Source of the DNA: Holosporales bacterium
GTDB lineage: Bacteria > Pseudomonadota > Alphaproteobacteria > UBA3830 > JAIRMZ01
Direction: 5' to 3'
Length of the DNA: 33,538 nucleotides
Assembly (NCBI GenBank): GCA_031255325.1
Contig: JAIRST010000017.1
Coordinates: 1 to 33,538, forward strand
Every line of letters starts with the position of its first letter. Position 1 is the stretch's first letter. The position numbers and the translations under genes are program-made. Of the stretch, positions 1 to 8,956 are shown in pieces. The notes under the pieces were generated by a model. That model worked only from the letters and a program-made list of their open reading frames with translations. It was not told the DNA's origin and did not search any database.

Positions 1-616
1 AGAAGACGCGGTGATCCTTTCCAATTTTGCTGCTGGATGTGTGGTACGTAAGTTAGGAACGGCGGTGGTTACCTATGACGAAGTCAAAACATTCTATGGC
101 ACTGAACCGAAAACAGAAAAACACCCTTTCTATAAAAAATGTGTCTCATTAGAAGAAGCATGCGTAGTAACACAGGCCTGGCGGCAGCATGGTCTTAAAA
201 TCGGTTTTACAAATGGATGTTTTGATGTTCTCCATCCTGGGCACCTATCAACCATTCAAACAGCACGTAAAAATTGCGATAAACTGATCGTTGGATTAAA
301 CACGGACACCTCAATACGCACGCTGAAAGGACTGACGCGACCTTTTCAAAATGAGACTGTTCGAGCCGAGATCTTGGCTTCTTTACAGGATGTTGATCTC
401 ATTGTGCTGTTTGACAGCTATACGCCAAAATCTCTTATCGAAGCGTTGCAGCCGGATGTCCTTGTTAAAGGAGCAGAATATCACATCGAAGATCTTGCTG
501 GAGCTCAAGAAATTATCGCTCGTGGAGGTAGAGTAATTTTGACAGATATGAAAAAAGAATTCAGTACAACGCGATTTATTGAAAAAATACAACAAAGTCA
601 ACAGAAGCGAGCATAG
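1..616 (+). CDS. hldE: Bifunctional heptose kinase/adenylyltransferase HldE, C-terminal part (5' end cut by window)
   Basis: The frame is open from base 2, so this is the 3' part of a longer gene; the GTG at 11 is an internal codon. The first residues (EDAVILSNFAAGCVVRKLGT) match the end of the ribokinase-like HldE/RfaE1 domain. They are followed by a complete nucleotidyltransferase domain with the signature TNGCFDVLHPGHL, containing the HxGH motif, and later LVKGAEY. The C-terminal domain transfers AMP from ATP to D-glycero-beta-D-manno-heptose 1-phosphate, giving ADP-heptose for the LPS inner core; the kinase half makes the heptose bisphosphate precursor. It acts in the cytoplasm. The stop TAG lies 2 bases before the next gene, which suggests co-transcription. 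Its presence implies a heptose-containing LPS. The only uncertainty is the missing upstream kinase domain. Confidence 0.93.
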   Translation, partial: EDAVILSNFAAGCVVRKLGTAVVTYDEVKTFYGTEPKTEKHPFYKKCVSLEEACVVTQAWRQHGLKIGFTNGCFDVLHPGHLSTIQTARKNCDKLIVGLNTDTSIRTLKGLTRPFQNETVRAEILASLQDVDLIVLFDSYTPKSLIEALQPDVLVKGAEYHIEDLAGAQEIIARGGRVILTDMKKEFSTTRFIEKIQQSQQKRA

Positions 617-618
617 TC

Positions 619-2313
619 ATGGATACAGCCTCTCCCGTTCCTTTTGAATTATTAGTGTTCCTAGCAACAGCTGTCATTGTCTCTGTAATAGCCAGTCGTC
701 ATTTAATGAGTTCCGTATTTGGGTATTTGTGTGCAGGTGTCCTTTTAGGACCCTTTGTCCTGAACCTTTTAAAAGAAGGGCCAATGACCCATTCAGCAGC
801 GGAATTCGGAGTGATTTTTTTACTCTTCACCGTTGGGCTGCATTTGCCACTTTCGAATTTGCTCGCCTTAAAAAAATACATTTTTGGCCTTGGGTTTTTA
901 CAAGTATTTTTAACAACTATTTTGTATGGTCCGTTCGCTCCTTTACTTGGGTTTAAAACCTCAGAAGCTTTCATCGTTGGATTTATCGTTTCCCTTTCTT
1001 CAACAGCGATTTCTTTCCAGATTCTTGAAGATAAAGGAGATTTGGGAACGCGCCACGGACGGGCGAGTTTTGCTGTTTTGATTTTTCAAGACTTAGCAGC
1101 AGTAGCGGCACTGACTGTGGTACCTTTTTTAGATCCAGATACTTCGGGTTCATGGTGGGATCTAGGGTTTACGTTTTTAAAAATTATAAGCATTTTGGGA
1201 GCAATTTTTGCCTTTGCGCGATCAGGGGTTAAGCGCGTTTTCCATTGGGCGGCTCTTGGGGGAGCTGAATTATTCATGGCTGTCATGCTCCTTACGATAT
1301 TTGGTATAGCAGGGCTAACCCATTTCGCGGGACTTTCTGTCGAACTAGGAGCCTTTCTTGCCGGCATTATGTTGGCCAACAGTGAATATCAACATCAAAT
1401 GATGGCGGATATCCGTCCGACAAAGGGGATTCTGGTTGGCTTATATTTTTTAACGGTTGGGGCTTCGATAGATTTAAGTGTTTTTTGTACAGATCTTTTG
1501 CCTATGTTGAAGATTTTAGGAGCCATTTTATTGGTAAAGTCTTGTGTTCTTTTCATGATTTGTCGCATTTTTGGGTTTCGATGGTCGTCTTCTATTCAAG
1601 TAGCGGGACTTTTAGCAACGGGAGGAGAGTTCGCTTTTGTCCTTCTTGTGCCCATTATTGCACATGGATTTTTGGATTTTAGTTTTCAGCAAAAATTATT
1701 TGTAGCTATCGCACTTTCTATGGCGATTACCCCTATCCTTTCTTCTCTTGCCAAATACATAGCAGAACGTTTTGAGCGTCCCAAGTTAAAAGAAGCGTTA
1801 AAAGATAAAAAAGCGGCTTTTGAAGAGGTGGAAGAGACGACAAATCACATCATTATCGTTGGATTCGGACGGTACGGTCAAATAATTGGCGCTTTGCTTG
1901 CCGAGAATCTTATTCCGTACGTAGCCATAGATTCTCAAATGAATCGTGTTGTTGAAGCACGAGCAAAAGGATTACCTGTTTTTTACGGAGACGCACGATC
2001 GAAGGAAATTTATCGCGATCTAGGAATAGAAGAAGCGCGCCTTGTTGTTGTTACAGTAGAACGCGACACACGTGTAACGCGCATAACCTCTATGATTCGG
2101 CGGAATTTTCCAATGACACCCGTTGTGCTGCAATCGTATATACCCGAAGTAATCGATCTTTTACAAGGAGTTGGAGCTCAGGTTGTTGTACCCGAGACTT
2201 TAGAACCTGGCTTACAGCTCGCCAGTGTCGTATTAATAAATGCCGGCATAACGCAAAACGCCGTGGATCAGTCAATCGCTCAATATCGTAAAAAAATAAG
2301 CAAAGAAGATTAG
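619..2313 (+). CDS. KefB/KefC-type monovalent cation:proton antiporter (CPA2) with TrkA-N/RCK domain
   Basis: This 564-residue inner-membrane protein has about 12 hydrophobic segments over residues 1-385, the Na+/H+ exchanger (CPA2) fold. It includes a conserved-looking SLSSTAISFQILEDKG stretch and FAGLSVELGAFLAGIMLANS. A cytoplasmic NAD-binding RCK domain begins near residue 410 with IIIVGFGRYGQ (the GxGxxG loop), followed by AIDSQMNRVVEARAKG and VFYGDARS, typical of KefB/KefC. Such proteins exchange K+ for H+ and are gated by nucleotide and, in E. coli, by glutathione adducts. At 564 residues it is slightly shorter than the E. coli proteins (about 600), mainly at the C terminus. It starts 2 bases after the hldE stop, so it is likely in the same transcript. 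Whether it is glutathione-gated cannot be read from the sequence. Confidence 0.9.
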   Translation: MDTASPVPFELLVFLATAVIVSVIASRHLMSSVFGYLCAGVLLGPFVLNLLKEGPMTHSAAEFGVIFLLFTVGLHLPLSNLLALKKYIFGLGFLQVFLTTILYGPFAPLLGFKTSEAFIVGFIVSLSSTAISFQILEDKGDLGTRHGRASFAVLIFQDLAAVAALTVVPFLDPDTSGSWWDLGFTFLKIISILGAIFAFARSGVKRVFHWAALGGAELFMAVMLLTIFGIAGLTHFAGLSVELGAFLAGIMLANSEYQHQMMADIRPTKGILVGLYFLTVGASIDLSVFCTDLLPMLKILGAILLVKSCVLFMICRIFGFRWSSSIQVAGLLATGGEFAFVLLVPIIAHGFLDFSFQQKLFVAIALSMAITPILSSLAKYIAERFERPKLKEALKDKKAAFEEVEETTNHIIIVGFGRYGQIIGALLAENLIPYVAIDSQMNRVVEARAKGLPVFYGDARSKEIYRDLGIEEARLVVVTVERDTRVTRITSMIRRNFPMTPVVLQSYIPEVIDLLQGVGAQVVVPETLEPGLQLASVVLINAGITQNAVDQSIAQYRKKISKED

Positions 2314-2979
2314 AGTTCTAAGGATTAATCACTATAGAAAATTTTGGCATGATTTGGGGAATACGATCATGAGAATGTCTTGATTGAGGTTATTTCCAAT
2401 AAGAAAGAGCGAGAACGATATAATCCTAAAGAGATTTTGTGGTTATTTTAGGTATTAATATTGGATATTTTTGGACAACAGACGACTAAAGGAGAAGAAT
2501 TGGAGTAGGTTCATTATAGGGAAGAGAGATACGAAAAGAAAACATTAAAATATTTGTAAGAAACGCATAAAATAAATATATATGATAAATTAAAACTTTA
2601 CTATGCAATAGGAGCTTTTTGTGGCAAAAAATAACAAGGGTTTGTTAAGGAAAAGAATGCCAGGTCGGAAATAAAAAAACAAGTTGCTAAGTTATTAGCT
2701 TGTGCCGTATATCCCAAAAGGGCTTACGGCTGGTAAGCCGATCTTTTATGTTAATTGTTTTGCTGGAAAAGAAAAATTTGATGACGAAACAGATGGTCCT
2801 CCGAAAATAGCCATGACTAATAGCATATGCGTGTTAAATATATGCAAAATTCCTCATTATAAAGATATCTTTTTTACTTTATAAAGTTAGAGTAGAAATA
2901 TGTTGAATAACGGCAGAGAAATCTTGCGAATTTTAATAGTAAATTAAGACTATATCCTAGTAGATAGGAAGATAACATA
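2314..2979. other. Non-coding, probably decayed DNA
   Basis: I see no intact gene in this stretch. It is AT-rich with many stops in every frame. Short coding-like runs remain on the plus strand, such as one around 2383-2449 reading ISNKKERERYNPKEILW, and a short open stretch at 2702-2884 without a ribosome binding site. No terminator is obvious after the preceding antiporter gene. With the recombinase remnant that follows, this looks like an eroded accessory insertion. Confidence 0.4.
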
Positions 2980-3343
2980 AAGAAACTTCTTGAGGGAAAA
3001 GAGGATACTAATGTTTTTTTATATATAGACCTTTATGGTATAGCGGCATGATTACGATATATTGACAGATGTCTATGAGAATGGAAGAGACGATTGCGAC
3101 CGAGGAAATGACTTCTCTTTCCGCCGAGCAGAAAGAGAACAAGCGGGGCTGGATGTTCACGACGAGGCAGACGATAGATTCGTAATCACACTTGAAAGCT
3201 TGATAAAGCTCATCGCTCAAGTAGGTCAAATGTGGACGAGTTCGGAAGTGGAAAAAAGAAGAAAGCTTTTGAATATCTTTCTCTCGAATTCTACTTTGAT
3301 GGACGGCAAGCTGTGGCGAGCCTGGCATTCCCCCATTCGATAA
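2980..3343 (+). pseudogene. C-terminal remnant of a large serine (site-specific) recombinase, frameshifted
   Basis: The last 90 codons read LDVHDEADDRFVITLESLIK, then SSEVEKRRKLLNIFLSN and the end of the frame. This is the pattern of the C-terminal region of large serine recombinases, where a coiled-coil is followed by a K-R-x-L-L-N-x-x-x-S-N motif. Just upstream, about 3069-3140, the neighbouring frame reads MEETIATEEMTSLSAEQKE, which resembles the preceding recombinase coiled coil, so a frameshift near 3130-3150 separates the pieces. A still weaker piece (KKLLEGKEDTNVF) starts near 2980. The catalytic N-terminal domain is absent. The remnant ends 16 bases from the 3' end of the tRNA-Val gene. 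Assignment rests on remembered family patterns and is moderate. Confidence 0.5.
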
Positions 3344-3359
3344 GATAGTACATTTGAAA

Positions 3360-3434
3360 TGGTGGGTGATGACGGGTTCGAACCGCCGACCCTCTCGGTG
3401 TAAACGAGATGCTCTACCCCTGAGCTAATCACCC
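3360..3434 (-). tRNA. tRNA-Val (anticodon TAC)
   Basis: A full cloverleaf can be folded on the minus strand. The acceptor stem is GGGTGAT/ATCACCC, the D arm GCTC..GAGC, and the anticodon stem TCTCG/CGAGA with loop TTTACAC, so the anticodon is TAC, reading valine GUA. The T arm is GGCGG-TTCGAAC-CCGTC with one G-U pair, followed by discriminator A and an encoded CCA at 3360-3362. It reads GUA and, by wobble, other GUN codons. Confidence 0.95.
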
Positions 3435-3444
3435 ACGTGCTTTC

Positions 3445-3473
3445 TATGTAACGGGAAAAGGGATTTCTCGCAA
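3445..3473 (-). promoter_or_regulatory. Predicted sigma70-type promoter of tRNA-Val
   Basis: On the minus strand, -35 TTGCGA (3468-3473) and -10 TACATA (3445-3450) are 17 bases apart. The predicted start lies only a few bases before the mature 5' end of the tRNA at 3434. Assigned by eye from consensus and spacing. Confidence 0.5.
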
Positions 3474-3623
3474 CCCTTATAGCTTTCATAAGGGGCATTG
3501 AAATAAACCTAAAGACTTCAGGAAAGAATAAAAATATCCATTTTGGGTGAAAAATTCAGAGGATTATTAGAAAAATTCTCAATTACCCCATAATCCTAGG
3601 TGTTTCTCACTTTCTAAGATCCT

Positions 3624-6056
3624 TTACTTCTTTGAGACTACACGTTTCCTTTGCTTAACGGAAACTTTCCTTTCGGATTTTTCAGGAGCTGCTTCAAGGC
3701 GTATAATCGCTTCTTCTAAGGTAATGGAAAATATTTCTTCCGGATCTTTGATGGAAACATATTTATTTCCACAGCATAGGAACGGACCGAATCGGCCGCG
3801 CGCTATCGTAACAGGTGTCCCTGTCTCTTGAGATGCCTCTAAATTCCTCGGTAGAGATAAAAGGATGAGTGCTTTTTCTATTGTCAAACTATCTGGGTCT
3901 ATACCCCGTGGAATCGAAGCGCGGAAGTTCTTGTGCTCCTCATGGACTTCTGTTTCCTTTTTTGTCTCTTTAGATTTTCTTGCTGGAACTTTTTGTTTTG
4001 GAGGAGCTTCATCTCCGCGTTGCAGATAAAGCCCAAAACGCCCTTTGCGCAATGTAATAGGCTCTCCGGAAGCATCTTGCCCTAGAACTTTAGGCTCTGT
4101 CCAAGAAGCACCTGCGCTTTGCTCGGGCTCTGAAGAAAGGACGTTCAAACGTCTGGTATACGTACACTCCGGATACCCGGAACATCCGATAAATGCTCCA
4201 AATTTTCCAGGCTTTAAGCTAAGCTGACCTGCTTGGCACGAAGGACATTGGCGTACATTCTCAACACCTTCTCCTTTTGGAAAAAGGTAGCTTTCAAGTT
4301 CATTATTAAGCGTCTCTATAACATCTGTCATAGGGAATGTTAAGGTCGTGTCCACCGTTCTCTTAAATCCTGTCCAGAATTGCGTTAAAGTCTCTTTCCA
4401 CAAAAGGCGCGCATTGGAAATATCGTCTAGCTTTTGTTCCAGATCAGCGGTGAATGTGTATTCTACGTATGTTTTAAAAAAGCTTGTTAGAAAAACCGTC
4501 ACAAGACGTCCGCGTTCTTCAGGGAAAAAGGTTTTTTTCTCGGTACGTACATAGCCGCGATCATGCAATACTTGTAAAATACTGGCATATGTCGATGGAC
4601 GCCCAATACCCAGCTCCTCAAGCTTTTTAACAAGACTTGCTTCCGTAAAGCGTGGAGGCGGTTGCGTGAAGTGTTGCGCGGGCACAAGATCCTGTACCGT
4701 TGTTTTTTCGCCCTCTTTAAGAGGCGGCAATGTAATGCCTGTCACGTCCGCTTCTTGAGGTTCATCGCGCGTTTCTTCATAAAGCTTTAAAAATCCATCA
4801 AATGCTTGCACTGACCCAGAAGCGTGAAAAGTAAAATTTCCATTGTCTAAATCAACACTTGTTTGGTCGAATAAGGCAGCTGCCATCTGAGAGGCAACCA
4901 TACGCCGCCAAATCAACCTATACAGCGCGAAATGATCGTCGGACAATTTTGATTTAAGCTTTTCGGGTGTGCGCATAAGGTCGGTTGGCCGAATAGCTTC
5001 ATGCGCTTCCTGCGCATTCTTTACTTTATTCTGGAAAACACGTGGCGCGTCTGGCATGTATGCCGAGCCAAAAGCCTCTGTAATCAGTTGACGAGCAGCT
5101 TGTATCGCTTCTGGAACGACCGACACACTATCTGTACGCATATAGGTGATAAGACCAACAGATTCACCACCAATATCTATGCCTTCGTACAAATTTTGCG
5201 CGAGTTGCATTGTTTTCCGCGCCGAAAATCCTAATTTTCGAGAGGCTTCTTGCTGAAGCGTAGAGGTTAAAAATGGTGCATACGGATGTCGTTTGAAGCG
5301 CTTCAATTCAAGGGAAGAGACAATAAAATGAGATGTATCTGCACGCAGGCGCTGCAAAATTGCATCGGCTATTTCTTTGTTTTGTATCGAAAATTTCTCG
5401 AGTTTTTCAGTGTCAATGGCGGTTAATTTCGCTTCGAAAAGAATGCCCGCCGGCGTTTGAAAAGTTCCTGTAATAGACCAAAATTCTTGGCACTCGAACT
5501 TTTCGATCTCCATTTCACGCTCAACAACCAAGCGCAATGCAACAGATTGCACCCGCCCTGCTGAGCGACTACCAGGAAGCTTTCTCCATAAAACCGGAGA
5601 CAAGGTAAAGCCGACCAAATAATCTAAGGCACGACGGGCAAGGTACGCCTCAACCAAAGGAGTGCTAATAGCACGTGGGTGTTGGAGAGCTTCTAGGATG
5701 GCGGATTTGGTAATCGCATGAAACGCAACACGTTTCACACTAATTCTTTGGAGTGCTTTTTTTTCTTTTAAAATCTCCTCTACATGCCAAGCAATAGCTT
5801 CTCCTTCTCTATCCGGGTCGGTGGCTAGTAATAACTGGTCTTTTCCTTTTAGGGCTTGCGTGATTTCTTTCATCTGACGCGTGCCGCGGGCGTCTAGTTC
5901 CCAATGAAAAGCGAAACCGTTTTCGGGCTCAACGCATCCACTTTTAGAAGGCAAATCACGCACATGTCCATAGGTTGCTAAGACTTGATATTCTTTGCCC
6001 AAATATTTGCTGATGGTTTTCGCTTTGGCGGGCGATTCAACAAGAACAAGTTTCAT
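3624..6056 (-). CDS. topA: DNA topoisomerase I (type IA)
   Basis: This 810-residue cytoplasmic enzyme relaxes negatively supercoiled DNA by transient single-strand breakage. The N-terminal TOPRIM domain opens with KLVLVESPAKAKTISKYLG and carries LLLATDPDREGEAIAWH (acidic DxDxxG/E residues). The active-site tyrosine is residue 305 in GLITYMRTDS. LPGSRSAGRVQSVALRLV and EAIRPTD are further family signatures. Near residues 600-630 there is one four-cysteine topo zinc ribbon (CPSC..GCSGYPEC), followed by two TopoI C-terminal repeats containing GRFGLYLQRG and GRFGPFLCCG, and a basic tail. This tail arrangement is typical of alphaproteobacterial TopA and unlike the three zinc fingers of E. coli. It starts 9 bases after dprA stops and is the last gene of the rlmB-plsY-dprA-topA operon. 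Confidence 0.97.
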   Translation of the reverse strand: MKLVLVESPAKAKTISKYLGKEYQVLATYGHVRDLPSKSGCVEPENGFAFHWELDARGTRQMKEITQALKGKDQLLLATDPDREGEAIAWHVEEILKEKKALQRISVKRVAFHAITKSAILEALQHPRAISTPLVEAYLARRALDYLVGFTLSPVLWRKLPGSRSAGRVQSVALRLVVEREMEIEKFECQEFWSITGTFQTPAGILFEAKLTAIDTEKLEKFSIQNKEIADAILQRLRADTSHFIVSSLELKRFKRHPYAPFLTSTLQQEASRKLGFSARKTMQLAQNLYEGIDIGGESVGLITYMRTDSVSVVPEAIQAARQLITEAFGSAYMPDAPRVFQNKVKNAQEAHEAIRPTDLMRTPEKLKSKLSDDHFALYRLIWRRMVASQMAAALFDQTSVDLDNGNFTFHASGSVQAFDGFLKLYEETRDEPQEADVTGITLPPLKEGEKTTVQDLVPAQHFTQPPPRFTEASLVKKLEELGIGRPSTYASILQVLHDRGYVRTEKKTFFPEERGRLVTVFLTSFFKTYVEYTFTADLEQKLDDISNARLLWKETLTQFWTGFKRTVDTTLTFPMTDVIETLNNELESYLFPKGEGVENVRQCPSCQAGQLSLKPGKFGAFIGCSGYPECTYTRRLNVLSSEPEQSAGASWTEPKVLGQDASGEPITLRKGRFGLYLQRGDEAPPKQKVPARKSKETKKETEVHEEHKNFRASIPRGIDPDSLTIEKALILLSLPRNLEASQETGTPVTIARGRFGPFLCCGNKYVSIKDPEEIFSITLEEAIIRLEAAPEKSERKVSVKQRKRVVSKK

Positions 6057-6065
6057 GAAAAAGAT

Positions 6066-7205
6066 TTACCTTTCATCAGAAAACGCTTGTGCGTTTAAGC
6101 ATACGCATTGTCCTGGGGTGTAGCTGATTTGCCCAGCAACTTCAAGTTCAACAAGAGCCGTTAGCACAGCAGAGAGCGGATGCGGCATTGCTTCTAGCAG
6201 CTCATCAACCTTTGTGGGAGCCGTTGAAAGCAAATACAATATCTGCGTGCGCGCTTTATCAACAATGTCTTCAGATATAGGATCAAGAGGGGCGTTTTCT
6301 GGTGGTACGGTTGTTTGGGCAATGGAGGAAGAGAAAAGGTCAAAAGTTTGCATGATATCTTCTACACCTTCAACGAGGATTGCCCCCTTCTTTAAAAGAG
6401 CATTGGTACCTCGGCATCGCGGATCAAAGGGAGACCCCGGAACAGCGAAAACTTCTCGTCCATATTCTAAGGCAAAATTTGCTGTAATTAGGGATCCAGA
6501 ACGCAAAGCGGCCTCAATAACCACAACTCCAAAACTTATCCCCGCAATAATGCGATTGCGTTTCGGAAAAAGCGATGCTTGAGGGGACATTCCTAAAGGC
6601 ATTTCTGAAAAAAGCACCCCTTCACTTTTTACTTGTTCATAGAGGGCGATGTTTTCTGGAGGGTAAACGACATCTACTCCTCCAGCCATAATTGCACCCG
6701 TTCCTGTTTTCAAACTCCCTTTATGCGCATGGGTATCAATACCACGTGCTAAACCAGAGACGATAATGAAATTGCGCTGTCCAAGTTCTTCTGCGATAGA
6801 AGCTGAAAACTTTTGTCCATTTAATGAAGCATTCCGAGCCCCTACAATAGCAAGAACGGATTTCGTAGAAAAAGACTTCAGAACAGAAGCATTCCCTAAT
6901 ATTGTCAATATAGGGGGATAGTCAGGGGTTGCTTTTAAAAGGAGAGGAAAATCGGTCTCTCTCCAAAAAAGGAAACGTCCCCCCAATTGTTGGGTATTTT
7001 CCCATTCAGCTTCAGCAACCCCTTTAGGACAAACTTCATATTTTAAAGCTCCTCCACGACGCGCCATCCCGGGAAGCGCTTTTAAAGCATTTTGTGCTGT
7101 TCCGTAAAGGCGCAACAGTGTCCAAAAGGTATTCGTTCCAACATGCACACTGCGAATAAGACGAAGGGCAGCAAGGCGTTCTTCATCATTTAAATTTATG
7201 GACAT
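6066..7205 (-). CDS. dprA: DNA processing protein DprA (ssDNA-binding RecA loader)
   Basis: The protein has 379 residues. In naturally transformable bacteria DprA binds incoming single-stranded DNA and loads RecA; it is also kept in many bacteria not known to be competent. An N-terminal helical region (residues 1-60) is followed by the Rossmann-like domain, with LAIVGARNAS at about 118-127, IIVSGLARGIDTHAHKG at 147-163 and TGAIMAGGVDVVYPPEN after it. A C-terminal winged-helix-like segment lies around residues 310-375 (QILYLLSTAPTKVDELL). Length and domain order are normal, so it looks intact. It overlaps the upstream plsY by 10 bases, indicating translational coupling, and topA follows 9 bases later. 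Other competence genes cannot be judged from this window. Confidence 0.95.
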   Translation of the reverse strand: MSINLNDEERLAALRLIRSVHVGTNTFWTLLRLYGTAQNALKALPGMARRGGALKYEVCPKGVAEAEWENTQQLGGRFLFWRETDFPLLLKATPDYPPILTILGNASVLKSFSTKSVLAIVGARNASLNGQKFSASIAEELGQRNFIIVSGLARGIDTHAHKGSLKTGTGAIMAGGVDVVYPPENIALYEQVKSEGVLFSEMPLGMSPQASLFPKRNRIIAGISFGVVVIEAALRSGSLITANFALEYGREVFAVPGSPFDPRCRGTNALLKKGAILVEGVEDIMQTFDLFSSSIAQTTVPPENAPLDPISEDIVDKARTQILYLLSTAPTKVDELLEAMPHPLSAVLTALVELEVAGQISYTPGQCVCLNAQAFSDER

Positions 7206-7810
7206 TTCTTTGTAAACTTAAGCTCTTTTCCTTGGACAAGGCGCGTGATATTGGTGCGATGTTTAAGAATAACAATTAACGTTATGCAAACGTAAGCCCA
7301 AAATGTTGAAAGAAAATCCTGTATAGGTGTGCCACCAATCCATGCTATCCCCCACAAAACGCCCGGAGCACATCCTATACTTAAAAGGCCAGATAAAGAA
7401 GAGATCCTTGAGAAGGAAAAAACGATGCCCCATATAAGAGCACAAGCTAATCCTGTTATAGGAGTCAAAAAAAGAAAAATACCTAAAGCTGTTGCGACGC
7501 CTTTCCCACCCTGCAGTTTTAAAAAACAAGAAAAACAATGCCCTAATACAGCACACAGCCCAACCCAGACTGTCAAAGCAGGCATTGTAGAGGCAGTGAC
7601 AGCGCATACCCCTACACCCTTTACAGCATCAAGCAGAAAAGCAAAAACTCCGAGAAGTTTCCCTTGTGTACGGACAACGTTTGTTGCTCCGATATTACCA
7701 GATCCTATTTTTCTAAGATCGCCTTTGCCACAGAAATAGACAAGAACCATCCCAAAGGGGATCGCCCCTACTAAATACGCCACTAGAAATAAAAACATAC
7801 CTTCAATCAT
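7196..7810 (-). CDS. plsY: Glycerol-3-phosphate acyltransferase PlsY
   Basis: This 204-residue inner-membrane protein transfers an acyl group from acyl-phosphate (made by PlsX) to glycerol 3-phosphate, the first step of phospholipid synthesis. It has about five membrane segments and the signature IGSGNIGATNVVRTQG near the N terminus, then KLQGGKGVATALG and the late GTNITRLVQGKE region. I chose the ATG at 7810 (MIEGMFLFLVAYLVG) because AGGAG sits 8 bases upstream; the longer frame from 7837 has no ribosome binding site. The chosen start overlaps the end of rlmB by 8 bases and the stop overlaps dprA, so the cluster is tightly coupled. Confidence 0.95.
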   Translation of the reverse strand: MIEGMFLFLVAYLVGAIPFGMVLVYFCGKGDLRKIGSGNIGATNVVRTQGKLLGVFAFLLDAVKGVGVCAVTASTMPALTVWVGLCAVLGHCFSCFLKLQGGKGVATALGIFLFLTPITGLACALIWGIVFSFSRISSLSGLLSIGCAPGVLWGIAWIGGTPIQDFLSTFWAYVCITLIVILKHRTNITRLVQGKELKFTKKCP

Positions 7811-8573
7811 TTCTATGCTCCTGACGGAAAAGCTCATACAACGCTACAGTCGCGCTTTGCGCAGCGTTCAATGTCGAGAAATGCGCGACTGTCGGCAATT
7901 TCACCAAAAAATCACAACGCTCTCGTGTCAAGCGGCGCATACCAGTTCCTTCGCTGCCGACAATCAATATAACCTTCTCTACTGTCGGAATCTCTGATAG
8001 CAGAGATGTTCCCTGTTCGTCGAGTCCTACGCACCAATACCCTGCTTTCTTTAAACGTTCAAGCGCTTGCGCAAGGTTAGGAACGGATACAATGGAAATA
8101 TATTCCAAGGCTCCACAGGCACATTTGCATAAGGCAGATGTTAATTCGGGTCCTCCATGTGCCGGAACGAGGACTGCTTGTACACCAAAAGCTACAGCAG
8201 AACGCAACAAAGCGCCAATATTTTGCGGATCCGTTAATTGATCGAGAACGAGAACAGGACTGATGTTCCCTCTCTTTAAAAGATCTTCAAAATCTAGACC
8301 TTCCAAAGGAGCTACTTGAAGGCATAATCCTTGGTGAACGGCCGTAGCACCGAATATGCGCGCGAACCATGCTTTGTCGCGTACTTCGAAAATCGCTTTG
8401 TGGAGCAACAGCAAGTCCTTGTGCGGGGATTTCTCGATGGGAATAAGCGATACAATGCGCACAATCTGACGTTTAGGGTTCTTCAACGCCGCAAGAACAG
8501 TGTGCGTTCCATAAAACCAGTGCAATTCTTTTGAAGGCATTCCTGAGTGAACAACTGTATGGAATTGTGCCAT
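7803..8573 (-). CDS. rlmB: 23S rRNA 2'-O-ribose methyltransferase of the TrmH/SpoU family (RlmB-type)
   Basis: This 256-residue SPOUT-class methyltransferase uses S-adenosylmethionine; RlmB methylates the 2'-O of G2251 in 23S rRNA. A short N-terminal substrate-binding domain (HWFYGTHTVLAALKNPKR, residues 18-35) is followed by the trefoil-knot catalytic domain. Motif 1 is LDQLTDPQNIGALLRSA (110-126), motif 2 IVGSEGTGMRRLTRE (204-218) and motif 3 STLNAAQSATVALYE (233-247). It is the first gene of the operon with plsY, dprA and topA. RlmB is the likeliest of the TrmH-type paralogues given length and N-terminal domain. The start at 8573 has only a weak AGAAG site, and Met12 is an alternative start preceded by CAGGA. 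Confidence 0.88.
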   Translation of the reverse strand: MAQFHTVVHSGMPSKELHWFYGTHTVLAALKNPKRQIVRIVSLIPIEKSPHKDLLLLHKAIFEVRDKAWFARIFGATAVHQGLCLQVAPLEGLDFEDLLKRGNISPVLVLDQLTDPQNIGALLRSAVAFGVQAVLVPAHGGPELTSALCKCACGALEYISIVSVPNLAQALERLKKAGYWCVGLDEQGTSLLSEIPTVEKVILIVGSEGTGMRRLTRERCDFLVKLPTVAHFSTLNAAQSATVALYELFRQEHRND

Positions 8574-8608
8574 GACTTCTACTATTTTTATCGTTTGTTA
8601 CAGAAACC

Positions 8609-8640
8609 ATTATACAATTTAAAGTAATATATGTTTACAA
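8609..8640 (-). promoter_or_regulatory. Possible promoter of the rlmB-plsY-dprA-topA operon
   Basis: A perfect -10 box TATAAT (minus strand, 8609-8614) lies 35 bases before the rlmB start. The nearest -35-like hexamer, TTGTAA (8635-8640), is 20 bases away, longer than usual, so the -35 call is weak. Confidence 0.4.
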
Positions 8641-8722
8641 TTTCAAGAAAGATAAGAAAATTGATTACTATCAATCTTTTAATTCTTATCGACTTTAGTA
8701 AATAGATGCTTATTTTGGAATT

Positions 8723-8842
8723 TTAAAAATACGCATTGATTTCTTTTCTGAGTTCAATACCAACTTTTTCAAAGCATTCTAAAAGATCTTGATACGTGTC
8801 ATCCTCCCCAGAAAATCCCAAAACTCCTTGGCTATTTTTAGC
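8723..8842 (-). pseudogene. C-terminal fragment of an unidentified gene
   Basis: The minus strand holds a 39-codon open stretch ending in a stop, with coding-like composition: GVLGFSGEDDTYQDLLECFE then KVGIELRKEINAYF. The acidic helix followed by a short aromatic terminus looks like the genuine end of a protein. There is no start codon or ribosome binding site, and it is closed upstream by a stop. I do not recognise the family. The rest of the 8574-8956 gap is AT-rich and otherwise holds only the rlmB promoter. Confidence 0.35.
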
Positions 8843-8956
8843 TCATTGTCTAAATAAACATACCAGTATTGTAAAATATTTATAGTATCATATTTCTTTT
8901 TGCTTTTATTATTTTTAATACTATATTTAATATATGGATTAAAAGGAAAAACAAAT

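Noticed and set aside
11..616. A separate 201-residue start of the adenylyltransferase at GTG 11
   Set aside because: The frame is open upstream and its first residues match the end of the HldE kinase domain, so it is the end of a fused gene.
3474..3494. Hairpin CCCTTAT/ATAAGGG upstream of tRNA-Val as a terminator
   Set aside because: No T run on either strand, and it overlaps the region just upstream of the tRNA promoter.
3226..3498. Open frame of 90 codons on the minus strand
   Set aside because: It runs straight through the tRNA-Val gene and antisense to the recombinase remnant; no ribosome binding site.
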